Shown here: piece after piece, positions 1-10,025 of the stretch
How the letters are laid out: each line of letters opens with the position of its first letter
Numbering within the stretch: the first letter of the stretch is position 1
Assembly (NCBI RefSeq): GCF_030253575.1
Contig: NC_080567.1
Coordinates: forward strand, 35,617,501 to 35,681,500
DNA length: 64,000 nt
Source of the DNA: Rhododendron vialii
Taxonomy: Eukaryota > Streptophyta > Magnoliopsida > Ericales > Ericaceae
Direction: 5' to 3'
Translations under genes and position numbers: made by a program
Notes under the pieces: generated by a model
What the model saw: the letters and a program-made list of their open reading frames with translations, nothing else
What the model was told of the DNA's origin: nothing
Database searches by the model: none

Positions 1-938
1 GCTCCTTCACCAAACATTGATGGGGAGCCCATGAATAGAGTCTTCCAGATACTTGTAAACCTTTTCCTATAATTTGTTCATATCTATCTTGTTGGGTTGC
101 GCTAGCTCATTAGGCCATCCACAGTGGTATAATAAAAAGTCAATACCATTGTTTTTAAAGTTAACAATGTTAGTGCAAAAGATGGCTCACAATGGTATAA
201 TCAAACTTTGTAACATCCTTAGAAATAATCAAATTTTGGATTTTGAATAACCAAAACTACCAACATTTTTCAATATAATCAAAATTTGTGGACTCCACAC
301 CACATAAGTTAACTAGTTTTAAAATTTGTATACACGCGTGTTTCAATTGGTATTTTTTTGTTCTCTTCTTCGCCTACTCTATATCTTCTTCACTTCATCC
401 ACAAACTATCTCTTTCTTTCCCTCAAAAAGTGAAGCTCATATCTCTCGATCATCTACAATTCAACCCGTCATTGCCGGATTAAGGTATTTCACTATTCTT
501 TCCCATTTTTTATTCCCCCCCCCCCCCACCAAAAAAAAAAAAAAATCATAATATGAGGGAAGAAAGTCACCGATTTTCCCCCAAAATTAAGAGAGGGAAT
601 CGATATATTTTTGCCAAAAAAAATGTAAATTAAGGGAAGTGAATGGCAGGAAACAGAGGGGGAGAGAGAGTGAAATTGTAGTGGACCCTTATTTTGGTTA
701 TGGACTAGAAGTGACTATTGTGAAGCTCAACATTGTTAAGCTTAGAAACTTTATAAGTGAATAATCAAAAGTTGATATGTCAACTTTTGGTTATCATTTT
801 TTGATTATATCACTGTGGATGACCTTATATACCCTTTAACAATAGCACCAAGGCCATCACCCTAAGAATTTGTCCTAGTGAGTTTGGCCCACCTCTCCCC
901 TTATTATCAATTGGTTTTGAGGTGAATGTTTTAACATG
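1..938 (+). repeat. LTR-end remnant, copy 1, interrupted by a MITE
   Basis: Bases 1-112 and 825-938, continued at 2264-2350, match 6310-6720 almost base for base. The shared block ends in a TGGTATCAGA-like string, the usual form of an LTR end followed by a tRNA-Met primer-binding site. I infer an old Copia-like LTR edge. It is interrupted at 113-824 and again at 939. The short open frames here have no recognisable domain, and I see no host gene. Confidence 0.5.
113..824. mobile_element. PIF/Harbinger-like MITE (712 bp)
   Basis: The ends are inverted repeats: GGCCATCCACAGTGG on the left and the complement of GGTCATCCACAGTGA on the right. A TTA trinucleotide flanks both sides (110-112 and 825-827). 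The related copy near 6411-6425 has the uninterrupted sequence with one TTA, so it serves as an empty site. A 3-bp TTA/TAA duplication is typical of Harbinger/Tourist elements. No transposase is encoded. Confidence 0.8.
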
Positions 939-2258
939 TGTTAGCCCCAAGGTTCTTGATCTTGATGATAACAAACACGACCTATTTAGAATTGCATTAG
1001 TCAATTGGGCTTCATTGGTGAGATATATTCTTATTGGGCTAATTATGTTATTCATTCGTTTTGAAGGGACTTATGAGCAATCCCTTTTTGTATAAGTTGT
1101 ACGAGCTGTGAGATTGATACAGTGAATAACTTTCTCGACCTGGGCTTCTACGATAAAAATATGAACGGCAATGGAAACTATCAAAGGGAAGAGATTTTCG
1201 GCTGGTGGAGAATCAAAGGGTTTTTGGGATCAATCAAGGATTCAAATTGAAGGGATATTCTTCATCAAATTGCTATCTTCAATAGACAAGTAAATTGAAG
1301 AAGGAGAGAGATTAGGGAAAATCTCCTTCTAATTTTTAACGGTTGGAAAAAATTTGTAAGGAAAGAAGAAATCTGTTGGTGATACAGAGATTGAATGAAG
1401 AAGCAAATAAGGTAAGATTGTGGCTGATTTCTTGCAATGGCTAGGAGAAGAAATTCTAATGTTCAATTGGGTCTTCATGGTTAAAAAGAGAAGACGGAGG
1501 AAACAACTGATCTCCAACTATTGAAGAAAAATCCAGTGAGCTCTCACTTGCAAATTTGTCTACTGATCATTCAATTCTAGGCTTACATCTTGAATATCTA
1601 CACTAGTTTGAGTGTTGTTCTTTGAACCATATTGTAAAAGGGATTTCACACCCTTGTCTGAGATTGAAATCGTTTTTGTGAGTGGTTTTTGGGTAGAAAA
1701 ATCATTTGGGATTTAGGTGTGACTAGCGTTGGAATCTTAGATAGTTGGGAGTGAATTCGGAGTAATCACTCGTTGTAAGGTTCTCTAGCACCCGCAAAGC
1801 TAGAAGTTTGTAACAACTATTGGAGATAGTGCAACAATTCCCGAGTAGGACACTTGGGCAGTGGAGTAGGTCGTGAAGTTGCGGACCGAACCACTATAAA
1901 ATCCTCGTGTTTGATTTCTCTTTCCCTTACTCTTTTACTTTACGTTTTGCATACTATATTACTTGAGTTAACTGATATATCTTTGAATCTAACTTGGAAT
2001 AAATTAGCTTGCTTAATTAGTTGATTACGACCATATATTGAAGTCTAAGAATCAGTTGAACTATTCTTTGCATCTGCTGTGCTTTTTGGTTTCTAAGCTT
2101 GCTCCATCTGTTAAGGTTACTGTGCTGCTGTCTGTTTTGAGTAGACTCAATTTTGCTGTTGTTTTGATTTATTTTTATCGTGCACTTAGTCTTTTAAATT
2201 GTCAAAAGTCAGTGTGATACCCAATTCACTACCCTCTTGGGTTACTTTTGGACCAATA
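939..2258 (+). mobile_element. Solo LTR-like insertion (about 1.32 kb)
   Basis: The block separates two halves of a repeat that is continuous at about 6520-6540. ACATG (possibly AACATG) occurs on both sides, at 934-938 and 2259-2263, which fits a 5-6 bp target duplication. It starts TGTTAG, but the right end is not a clean CA, so the boundary is uncertain by a few bases. A TATAAAA string at about 1895 suggests an LTR promoter on the plus strand. No coding sequence was recognised. Confidence 0.55.
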
Positions 2259-2536
2259 ACATGGTATCAGAATTATGTTTTCAAATGCTTTTTCCCTTTT
2301 ATTTGTGCTATAGTTGCGCTTTGTTTTATTGTTATCCGTATGTTCTAGATCCTTTGTTCTAAATCATTTTTATACTTAACTTTCTTGCGCCTTGCCTCAA
2401 GTGATAAAGGAGTCGGCAATAGATAGGTGGTATGTCCAAATTCACATGACAATCACGATAACCCATAATTTCGTAGAGAAGAAGGATACGATACTTAAAC
2501 AAACTCTTATTGAAAACATAAGTGAAAGATACAAAG

Positions 2537-2542
2537 TTTATT
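2537..2542 (-). promoter_or_regulatory. Candidate polyadenylation signal of UGT-1
   Basis: AATAAA on the minus strand, about 30 bases after the UGT-1 stop codon. The position suits a plant near-upstream element, but the call rests on the hexamer alone. Confidence 0.35.
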
Positions 2543-2572
2543 TAAGGGCCAAAGAAACATAGGTAACTTGTG

Positions 2573-4036
2573 TCAGTTGGTATTGAGCTCTAGTTCTTCA
2601 AGTAAAGCACTCAGGTCATTGTAAGAGGATCCACCCTTTCCAATAGCCTTCTTTGCCATCTCTCCCAGTGCCCTTGCTCTGCTCCTAATTCCCTCAGCTT
2701 CTTCACCAACCATTAGATGAACTACTGCCTTCTCTATATCTTCCCTCTTTACATAAACCTTACTCTCCTCCGGCCATCTACACCATTCCTGAGCTCCTAC
2801 TCCGACTCCAACCCTCAAAACATCAGTAACTAGCTTTTCATTATAAAACTGCTCAGCAAACAACGGCCACGCAACCAATGGCACTCCAGCAGTCATTCCC
2901 TCCAGCATCGAGTTCCATCCACAGTGAGTCATAAACCCTCCAACTGCTTCATGATCGAGTATAAGCACTTGTGGGGCCCACCCCCTTATTATGAAGCCCT
3001 TCCCCTCTAACCTCTTCTCAAACCCTTCCGGCAACCACTCTTCCCTATCTTCTTCTTCCTTGGTCTTTTTCTCCTTCCTCACTACCCATATGAATTCCTG
3101 TCCGGAATTTTCCAGACCCATTGCTATCTCAAGTAGCTGAACATTTGAAAAGTAGGACAAGCTTCCGAAGCACACATATAGAACCGAGTTTGGTTCCTTT
3201 GAGTCAAGCCAAGTCAAGCACTCATGCTCATTGATTGAGATTGTGCTTCCTCTATGAGTTTTATCTTCGTTGTCTCTGTTGCAAAGTGAGACGGGACCCA
3301 CATGCCACACCTTTCTTCCAGTTGCCTTACTATAGTGTTCAGAGTAAGCCGGTTCCAGCTCATGGAAGCTGTTTATTACAACTCCATAGCTTGTCACCTC
3401 TGCTTCCATGACTTTCTCGATCAACTTGGTTAAGTGGCTTTCAGTTCCATCTCTTATGTGATCAGGGAGTTGTCGTCTTGTCAATGTAATTTTGTTTGGA
3501 AGGCCAGGCACAACGAAGACTTCTGAGTCTGATTTGACGTTCTTGTAAGGTTTATGTTGGGATAATTCGCGATAAATAGAAAGAGCATAAGCACCAGTTC
3601 CATGGAAAATCAACCTTGGTATCCCACGCTTAGTTGCAACTTCACTAGCCCATGGAAAAAACACAGCAGCGACTAGGCAATCTGGGGAGTCTTCTTCTAA
3701 GAGGTTTTCAAATGGCTGTTGAAGAAGCTCTGTGGCCTTTAACATCTTTTGGGACATTTCTGGGGAAGTGATGGAACTTTGGTTCTCAATGCCTTCAGGC
3801 AACCCAACTTCTGCTGAAGGGAAATTAATAAGACGAATAGTGGTTTCAAAGCCAAATTCTCTGTCTCTGTCAATTGTTTTGGAGACGAGAGTTGCATTGA
3901 CGGGTGTTAGGATTAAGGTTGCTTTGACGCCGCGCCTTACAAATAGTCTGGCCATGTCTACCATTGGGAGCATGTGCCCCTGAGCCATCATTGGAAGGAA
4001 GTAGATGTGAAGCTTATTGTGAGGTCTTGAATCCAT
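2573..4036 (-). CDS. UGT-1: family-1 UDP-glycosyltransferase, UGT73-like, catalytic Asp replaced by Ala
   Basis: An open, intronless frame of 487 residues, normal for plant family-1 UGTs, which move a sugar from a UDP-sugar to a small acceptor in the cytosol. The N-terminal acceptor domain carries the catalytic His at H21 (motif QGHMLP). The C-terminal donor domain has a full 44-residue PSPG box at W353-Q396 with HCGWNS and a final Gln, which usually indicates UDP-glucose. It is clearly more diverged from the other units than they are from each other. The oddity is residue 124: the motif PDCLVAAVFFPW has Ala where the other intact copies and known UGT73s have the Asp that pairs with the catalytic His. 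The codon is GCT. It may therefore be weak, altered in specificity, or decaying. The start is the first ATG before the conserved HIYFLPMMAQGH block. The acceptor is unknown. Confidence 0.93.
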   Translation of the reverse strand: MDSRPHNKLHIYFLPMMAQGHMLPMVDMARLFVRRGVKATLILTPVNATLVSKTIDRDREFGFETTIRLINFPSAEVGLPEGIENQSSITSPEMSQKMLKATELLQQPFENLLEEDSPDCLVAAVFFPWASEVATKRGIPRLIFHGTGAYALSIYRELSQHKPYKNVKSDSEVFVVPGLPNKITLTRRQLPDHIRDGTESHLTKLIEKVMEAEVTSYGVVINSFHELEPAYSEHYSKATGRKVWHVGPVSLCNRDNEDKTHRGSTISINEHECLTWLDSKEPNSVLYVCFGSLSYFSNVQLLEIAMGLENSGQEFIWVVRKEKKTKEEEDREEWLPEGFEKRLEGKGFIIRGWAPQVLILDHEAVGGFMTHCGWNSMLEGMTAGVPLVAWPLFAEQFYNEKLVTDVLRVGVGVGAQEWCRWPEESKVYVKREDIEKAVVHLMVGEEAEGIRSRARALGEMAKKAIGKGGSSYNDLSALLEELELNTN

Positions 4037-4180
4037 GTAGCCTTTTAGGAGGAATGAGAATTATGAAGTAGATGATGAGAGAGGCTGAAGTGGAAACTGT
4101 ACAAGGGACTAATATTTTCTACTGGATCTTTTCTATTTTCTTGTACAATTCCCATGTTGATTCTTCTTCTCTTACTCTCA

Positions 4181-4190
4181 TATTTAAACA
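4181..4190 (-). promoter_or_regulatory. Candidate TATA-like element of UGT-1
   Basis: TGTTTAAATA on the minus strand about 145 bases before the UGT-1 start, with a CATTGG string next to it. Weak: AT-rich text is common here. Confidence 0.3.
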
Positions 4191-4372
4191 CCAATGAAAC
4201 TTGGAGCTGAAGCATGGAAATCATCTCTCTTTTTTCACTCCAGTAGCGTTCTGGTATAATTCATATTTTAGTCCAAATTTGCCTAAATTTCTCTTACTGA
4301 CAATGGGTTGCAGCCGACTTGGCTGACTGACTTTGGGCGCTAATCAAACAAAATGACGAAGCAAGCAAGAAG

Positions 4373-4373
<1 letters not shown>

Positions 4374-4443
<70 letters not shown>
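4374..4443. repeat. Compound microsatellite (TC)n(AC)n
   Basis: About 20 TC units run directly into about 12 AC units, some 340 bases upstream of the UGT-1 start. A compound array of the same kind lies at 16246-16324. Confidence 0.95.
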
Positions 4444-4446
<3 letters not shown>

Positions 4447-4799
4447 CTTTATTGGTCTAGTTTATTGTTTTCTATGAACTTGGAGTGCAAGAAATTCCTT
4501 GGTAATCACATTGCTATATTGATTGTTATCAGGTCAATGAGAGACTTATGCAATGCTTCTTTCATTTTGCTTCTTCCGAGGAATTATAATTAATTACAAT
4601 GAGCTGGTTTTGTCCCTTTTAAAGTCCATCATGGGTTGCATTTCCAAAATAAGAAAATCTCCTCCTCTTTCAAAGACTAGGATACCTTACTTGTTGAGGT
4701 TATATTTGTTTTGAGAAGTTTAATTAGTAGGCCGAATCGCCTTCACTTGTCTCAACTTGCTTCCGCCTATATGGCTCCTCCTAAACGAGTACTTTATTT

Positions 4800-5374
4800 G
4801 GAGGGGTATTTAGGGTTAGAGGTGTGCATCTTGCTGTAGCATCATCGTGTCATGTCTCTTGAAATTTTGCGTCACTTACGATACTTGTCGAAATAAGTAC
4901 TTATTAACTTGTAAAACGTATTATTATTTCTTGCTATTGACGTGATATGCGTAACACGAGCGCGACCATGTCAAATGATACGCAATCCCAACTTTGTAAC
5001 TCGTGACATTGTTATATTTTCAAATGATAATAATAGGCCATGGGTTTTCTGTTTTTTCTTTGGGTACAAGTAATGTTCATGTATTGATGCGAATACGTGC
5101 GTCATGCATTTTGAGTTCTTTAATTTTGGTGTGTGGTCCAAGTCTTTTTTTCGTTTGAATTGACCTGAATAACGAAAAGACACTCCAATCACTGAGTAGT
5201 AGTATCAAATTAAGAAAGAAGAAAAACATCAGAGGGAAGTCGGAGTAATATTACGTTGAAACAATGGGGTAGAGAAAGGAATGTAAATTCCTCCTATCCT
5301 TTTGCAAAGGGAAAAAAGGAAGTGGTAGCTTTCACCTCTCTTTTTTTTTTTTTTGGACTAAGGGAATAACCTAA
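4800..5374. repeat. Duplicated UGT 5'-flank segment, copy 1
   Basis: This stretch upstream of UGT-1 aligns by eye with 13880-14540 (upstream of UGT-2) and 18420-18990 (upstream of UGT-3). Shared landmarks in order are TTAGGGTTAG, CTTGAAATTTTG, GACGTGATATG, GTAACACGAGCG, TTTTCTGTTTTTT and GGTCCAAGTCTT. It contains no recognisable gene. I infer that flanks were copied together with the UGT genes. Confidence 0.75.
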
Positions 5375-5830
5375 GAGCATCCGCAATGGGAATAATTAAA
5401 ATAAATAATCAAAATGTGCCACGTTAGCATTTGATTATACATTTAGTTCATAATTAAACTTAACATACTTTACCTCCACATTGGTTATTTTTGCATCCCT
5501 ATAAAAAAAACCCCTATAATACGCAATGCACCTATGTCCAATTACAAACGAGTTCTAATCACGCACCCGACCACACCAAATTATTCTTCTCGATGAGACG
5601 ATTTTAATGTGGGGTGTTTTTTAGTTTTTTAGTTTTGAAATTGGTTGTTGGGTTTGATTATTGAGTTTTGGTTATTGGTAAAAGTTATTAAGTTTGGTTA
5701 TGAAATGGGTGGAATTTGGTTATTTGCTAAAAGATTTGTAACTTTGCTTATTACAATGTGAGGTGTTTTTTTAGCATCGTTGTTAAATTTGCTTATCTAT
5801 ACCAATTTGCTTATTACAATGTGGATGCTC
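5375..5830. mobile_element. PIF/Harbinger-like MITE (456 bp)
   Basis: The termini are GAGCATCCGCAATGG and the complement of GAGCATCCACATTG. TAA flanks both sides (5372-5374, 5831-5833). The paralogous flank at about 14521-14545 is uninterrupted and carries a single TAA at the same place, an empty site that fixes both ends. No protein is encoded. Confidence 0.88.
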
Positions 5831-5909
5831 TAATTAAGAAATAAGAATGAGTTTGAAGTGAGATTATTTAATGCTCCTACAGCCGCTCCAGGCTCCTTCA
5901 CCACTCTAA

Positions 5910-6301
5910 GGGCTTGTTTGGATGGGGGCTACCGAAGGGGTATTAATACCCCCTCCTAAGACCGTGGGCCCATGGTTAAGCCATCGTTTGGGAACACATT
6001 TTGCCGGGAGTATTAGCTAAGCCCTGGATTCTCTTGTACCCCCTAATACCACAGTGGGGGGATTATTTATGGGAATGTTTTGGGGTGTTATTACATAATA
6101 CCCCCAGATAATGCCATTTCCTTCTTTTATTTCAACTACAAAACAACATTATCCCTCTATTATCTCTTATCTAAATCAAGTACTATTTAATCAGTCAGTC
6201 ATATCAATGTGGGCCTACTCTTCTTATATAATACCCCATATTATTTTATTCCCTATTTATAACTAATACCATCAATCCTTATCTCGCATCCAAATGGGCC
6301 C
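5910..6301. mobile_element. PIF/Harbinger-like MITE (392 bp)
   Basis: The inverted ends are GGGCTTGTTTGGATG and the complement of GGGCCCATTTGGATG. TAA is present on both sides (5907-5909, 6302-6304). Flanking text resumes as CTTCACCACACATTGATG, as in the repeat at 14600. No open frame of note. Confidence 0.8.
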
Positions 6302-6309
6302 TAAGCTTC

Positions 6310-6720
6310 TTCACCACACATTGATGTGGTCCTGTGAAGCCCATGAATAGAGACTTCCAGATACTTGAACCTTTTCCTATAATTTGTTCATATCTATCTT
6401 GTTTGGTTGCGCTAGCTCCTTATATACCATTTAACAATAGCACCAAGGCCATCACCCTAAGAATTTGTCCTAGTGAGTTTGGCCCGCCTCTCCCCTTATT
6501 ATCAATTGGTTTTGAGGTGAATGTTTTAACATGATATCAGAATTAGGCTTTCAAACGCTTTTTCCCTTTTATTTTTGCTATAGTTGCGCTTTATTTTGTT
6601 GTTTTCCGTATGCTCCAGATCCTTTGTTGACCTCTTCATGTGCAAGTTGGGGGTTGGCATGCGGGGGAGTGTTGGAATTTGTCATACATCGGTTAATTAT
6701 CACCTTGAAAACTAGTATAT
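6310..6720 (+). repeat. LTR-end remnant, copy 2
   Basis: Uninterrupted counterpart of 1-112, 825-938 and 2264-2350. A further diverged copy of the GGTATCAGAACTAGAATTTC portion follows at 6720-6960. Short frames here have no domain. Confidence 0.5.
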
Positions 6721-6959
6721 GAGCCTGAGCGGCCTTTCCCCTCATTGCGAATTGATTTTGAGGTTAGTACTTTAATATGGTATCAGAACTAGAATTTCAG
6801 AGGCTTTTTTCATTTTGTTTGTGTCATAATTGCACTTTGTTTCATTGTGATCGGTAAGTTCCGAATCCTTTGTTGATCTCTTCACATACAAGTCGGGGGT
6901 TGCACGTGTAGGGGGGAATTGGAATTGTCCCACATCAATTAATTGTCAACTCGAAAACT

Positions 6960-7620
6960 AGTACTCCTCATTACCAAATGGTTTTGGGTTTTGTAGTAGG
7001 CCGAACTTAGCAACTCAGCCCCATGTCCAACAAGCATGGACTGAGGTTAATGTCGAGGGAGTCAACTACACTCAAGTTCGGCGATGATCGGAACCTGGAG
7101 AAAGATCATGCCACACTTACTCAACGCCTTGGCTAAAAGGAAAAAATCTTCAGTTTTGGCCACCGTCAGGACCACCTTCTCCTTCGGTGTCATCTCTCTT
7201 TCGAGTCATCTGTCCTCAGGCGTGGTCGAGGGTGGGGGCTCGACCAACCGCGACACCACATGTTACCCCATGCGCTGAAGCCGTTATGCCAAAAGATAAT
7301 GATGGGCGCACATGGGGGTGCCAGCTCACACAAAAAAACGGTTACCAAATCCTATCAAGTGATGTCATGATGACGTCAGCTGACCCGTACAACGCACATG
7401 CCCGTACTTGGAGAGCAAGTCAAGCGGACTCTATAAATACTAGGCGAAGCAGCCTTAGAGAGGTAGATGCTACTTAATCCCTAAAACCCTAGTCTCTTAC
7501 TTTGCTCTCTGTACATTCTCATCCTCTCGCTGGAGGGCCTTGCCCGGTAACCCCGGCCAGGTCTTAATTGTGTGTTCACTGTGCAGGTTTGGACAAGACG
7601 GCTAGAAAACACTCGAACCA
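6960..7620 (+). mobile_element. Probable LTR fragment with TATA box
   Basis: The stretch is noncoding, with a TATAAATA box at 7432-7439 followed by a leader-like region rich in CCCTAAACCCT-type text. This resembles the promoter and R region of a Gypsy LTR. I could not find its ends, a primer site or a target duplication. The stretch from 7620 to 8090 holds only the 3' flank of UGT-2. Confidence 0.35.
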
Positions 7621-8089
7621 ATCGAAGAGGAGCTCAGACCAAGGATCAACGGGCCACACAAGTTTGATGCTTTGACAATCAGCTCCAGTGAAGGATCCGA
7701 CTCTGACTCACTCAGATTAACGGAGAATTGACTATCCGATTCAATCATCACATATTCACATGGTTCAACTCCATAGCCATGGCCGTCCCACAAGCCAACA
7801 TACGTGTAGCCTTGAAGAGGAGACGAAATACTTGGAGACCCGACAAAATCTCAAATGTGCCATATCCAAAAACAAAAAAAAAATAGCATACAGGTAAAAT
7901 AGGATAACAGTTTTTACATAAATATTTTTGTGGACTTGTATGAGACCAATCTCTCTTCATATTTATGGTATTGAAACAAATTTACATAAAATAGCATACA
8001 GGTAAAATTGAAGGACAAAAACACAAAAGCGATCAACTCAACTCAAATCAAATCTTCATCCACCATTATCTCAATATGACTTCGGCATA

Positions 8090-9333
8090 TTAAGCTCGAT
8101 AAGAACTCAATTCACGTATCAAACCATTCAAATCAGCGTACGATGATCCACCTTCCTCAACCACCTTCTTTGCCATCTCCTTAAACCCTCGCGCCTTATT
8201 CCTCATCTCCTCTGCCTCTTCCCCCACCATAACCTGTCGCACCGCCTTCCCAATCTCCTCTCTCGTTACCCCATTATTCACCTTCATGCTCCACTTTTTA
8301 TTCCCAACACTAACCCCAATCCTCAAAATCTCTGTCATCAACTTCTCATTGTAAAATTGTTCAGCAAACACCGGCCACGTCACCATCGGTACTCCGGCGC
8401 TGACCCCTTCCAATGTCAAATTCCACCCGCAGTGAGTCACAAAACCACCCACCACTTCGTGATCGAGAATCAACACTTGGGGTGCCCACCCTCTGATAAT
8501 TAAACCCTTGTCTTTCATCCTCTCTTCAAACCCCTCTGGTAGCCACTTCTCGTTTTCCTCTTCGCTTTTCCCTCTCCTAACAACCCATAGGAATTGCTGT
8601 CCGAAAGATTCCTGACCCATTGCGATCTCGTACAACTGAGAATCGTCGAATTTCACCATGCTTCCGAAACAAATATAAAACACTGAATTGGGTTCCTTTG
8701 AATCCAGCCATTTTAAGCACTCGTGCTTGTCAATCGCTGCTTCTTTACCCCTGTGTGCTTTGTCTTCGACTTCTCGATTGCATAACGAAACGGGTCCACT
8801 ATGCCAAACCCTTCTTTTCAAGACATTCCTGTAATAATCAGCGTACTCTGTTTCAAGCTCGTAAAAGCTATTGGCTATAACTCCATAGCTTGATAGCTCC
8901 GATTCTTTAATTTTTATATGCATTCTTTGGAAATCTGATTCGGACCCGTTCCGTTCGTCCTCCGACAGTTGCATCTTCGTGAGCCTAATTTGATGAGGAA
9001 GGTCAGGCACCAAAAAGGGTTCATCATCGGACGAAACTTCTCTCTGAGGCTTGTATAACCTCATATTCTCCATAGCACAGAGAGCGAAAAAGCTAGTCCC
9101 GTAGAAAACCAACCTCGGAATGTTGAATTTCGCGGCGACTTCGGTATCCCACGGGAAGAATGAGTCGGCGACGAGGCAGTCGGGTCGGACCTCGTCGAGG
9201 ATCCTCTCGAGCGGGTATTGGAGCATAAACAGGGCTTTGAAGAACCTGGGGAACATGTCCTCGGAAGTGAGTTGATCGGCATTTTCGCATCCTTCCGGCA
9301 AGCCAGCGGCCGGGAATTTGAGGGTTAGGATTC
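8090..9333 (-). pseudogene. UGT-2 pseudogene, main C-terminal part
   Basis: Codes for the part matching UGT-3 residues 63-476, with no stop before the normal C-terminus (RELSSYRA). It keeps the Asp of the His-Asp pair ([10 protein letters not shown]) and a 44-residue PSPG box ending in Gln, with Leu for Ser in the HCGWNS core (HCGWNL). The N-terminal 62 codons lie 4 kb away at 13381-13566 because an LTR element inserted at 9334. The last five bases, GATTC (9329-9333), are the target duplication. Relative to UGT-3 it lacks two Ala codons in the FPAAAAGLP stretch, which keeps frame. Apart from the insertion it would be open, so the break looks recent. A short truncated product starting inside it is possible, but would lack the catalytic His. 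Confidence 0.93.
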
Positions 9334-10025
9334 TGTTTGTCTATTTTTTACTTGTAGTCGACTAATCGACTAAGAGTTGTTGAGCGTGCTGGAATGTGGG
9401 TGTTTATGGTGATGGAGTTTGGTTCTTTGCCGTATTTCAGGACTTCTCTGGAAGCAAACTTAATGAAGTGAATGGAGATGAAAGAAGGACAACAAAATGG
9501 ACTTTATTATTCTTCGAGGTAGAAGTTGATCGACGGTGAGAACACAATCGAACGGACAGTTACGTTACAAGCTACTCCTAGAATAAGAAATGTAAAGTAC
9601 AGATAAAAGTAGAAGCCTTTGGGCGATTGATTGGGACTCTAAATGTCTTCAATTCTTGTATTTATAGGCTGTCTTTGACTTGAAATTCAAATCAGATGGA
9701 ATTCCCTTCTTTGATTTGAATTCGACGGTTACTGCCTTTGTACTTCCTCAACTTGCTCCACGATCTACATGGCAGTTATTTCTCTCATGATGTGCTTGTT
9801 TTTCAACTACCCATCATCACGTCTGTAGATGTGTTTGTTTCACTTGTGCCTCGTCCAATTGCCACGGGTCCCCGACTATGATGCACATTCTTGACTAGTC
9901 ATCAGTCCATTTGGCACTTTGTTGTTATCGAGCGGTAATCAAGCTAATTCATTAACTGTTGCCGCGTGTCATTATTTAGCCTAGTCGATTAGTAATGACC
10001 ATCTTGCTAAAATATGGTGAAAAAA
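9334..10025 (-). repeat. 3' LTR of the UGT-2 insertion
   Basis: Matches 12688-13380 almost throughout. Its inner terminus has drifted: the expected GTGTAAACA reads GTGAAAAAA. Confidence 0.9.

Noticed and set aside
8620-8880. Plus-strand frames opposite the UGT genes, recurring in every copy (also near 17316, 22144, 24506, 29801)
   Set aside because: They are antisense shadows that recur because the genes are paralogues; no domain and no independent conservation beyond the UGT codons.
9302-9360. Reading UGT-2 as a gene with an intron at the LTR element
   Set aside because: The sister genes are intronless, and the block has LTRs and a 5-bp target duplication, so it is an insertion.
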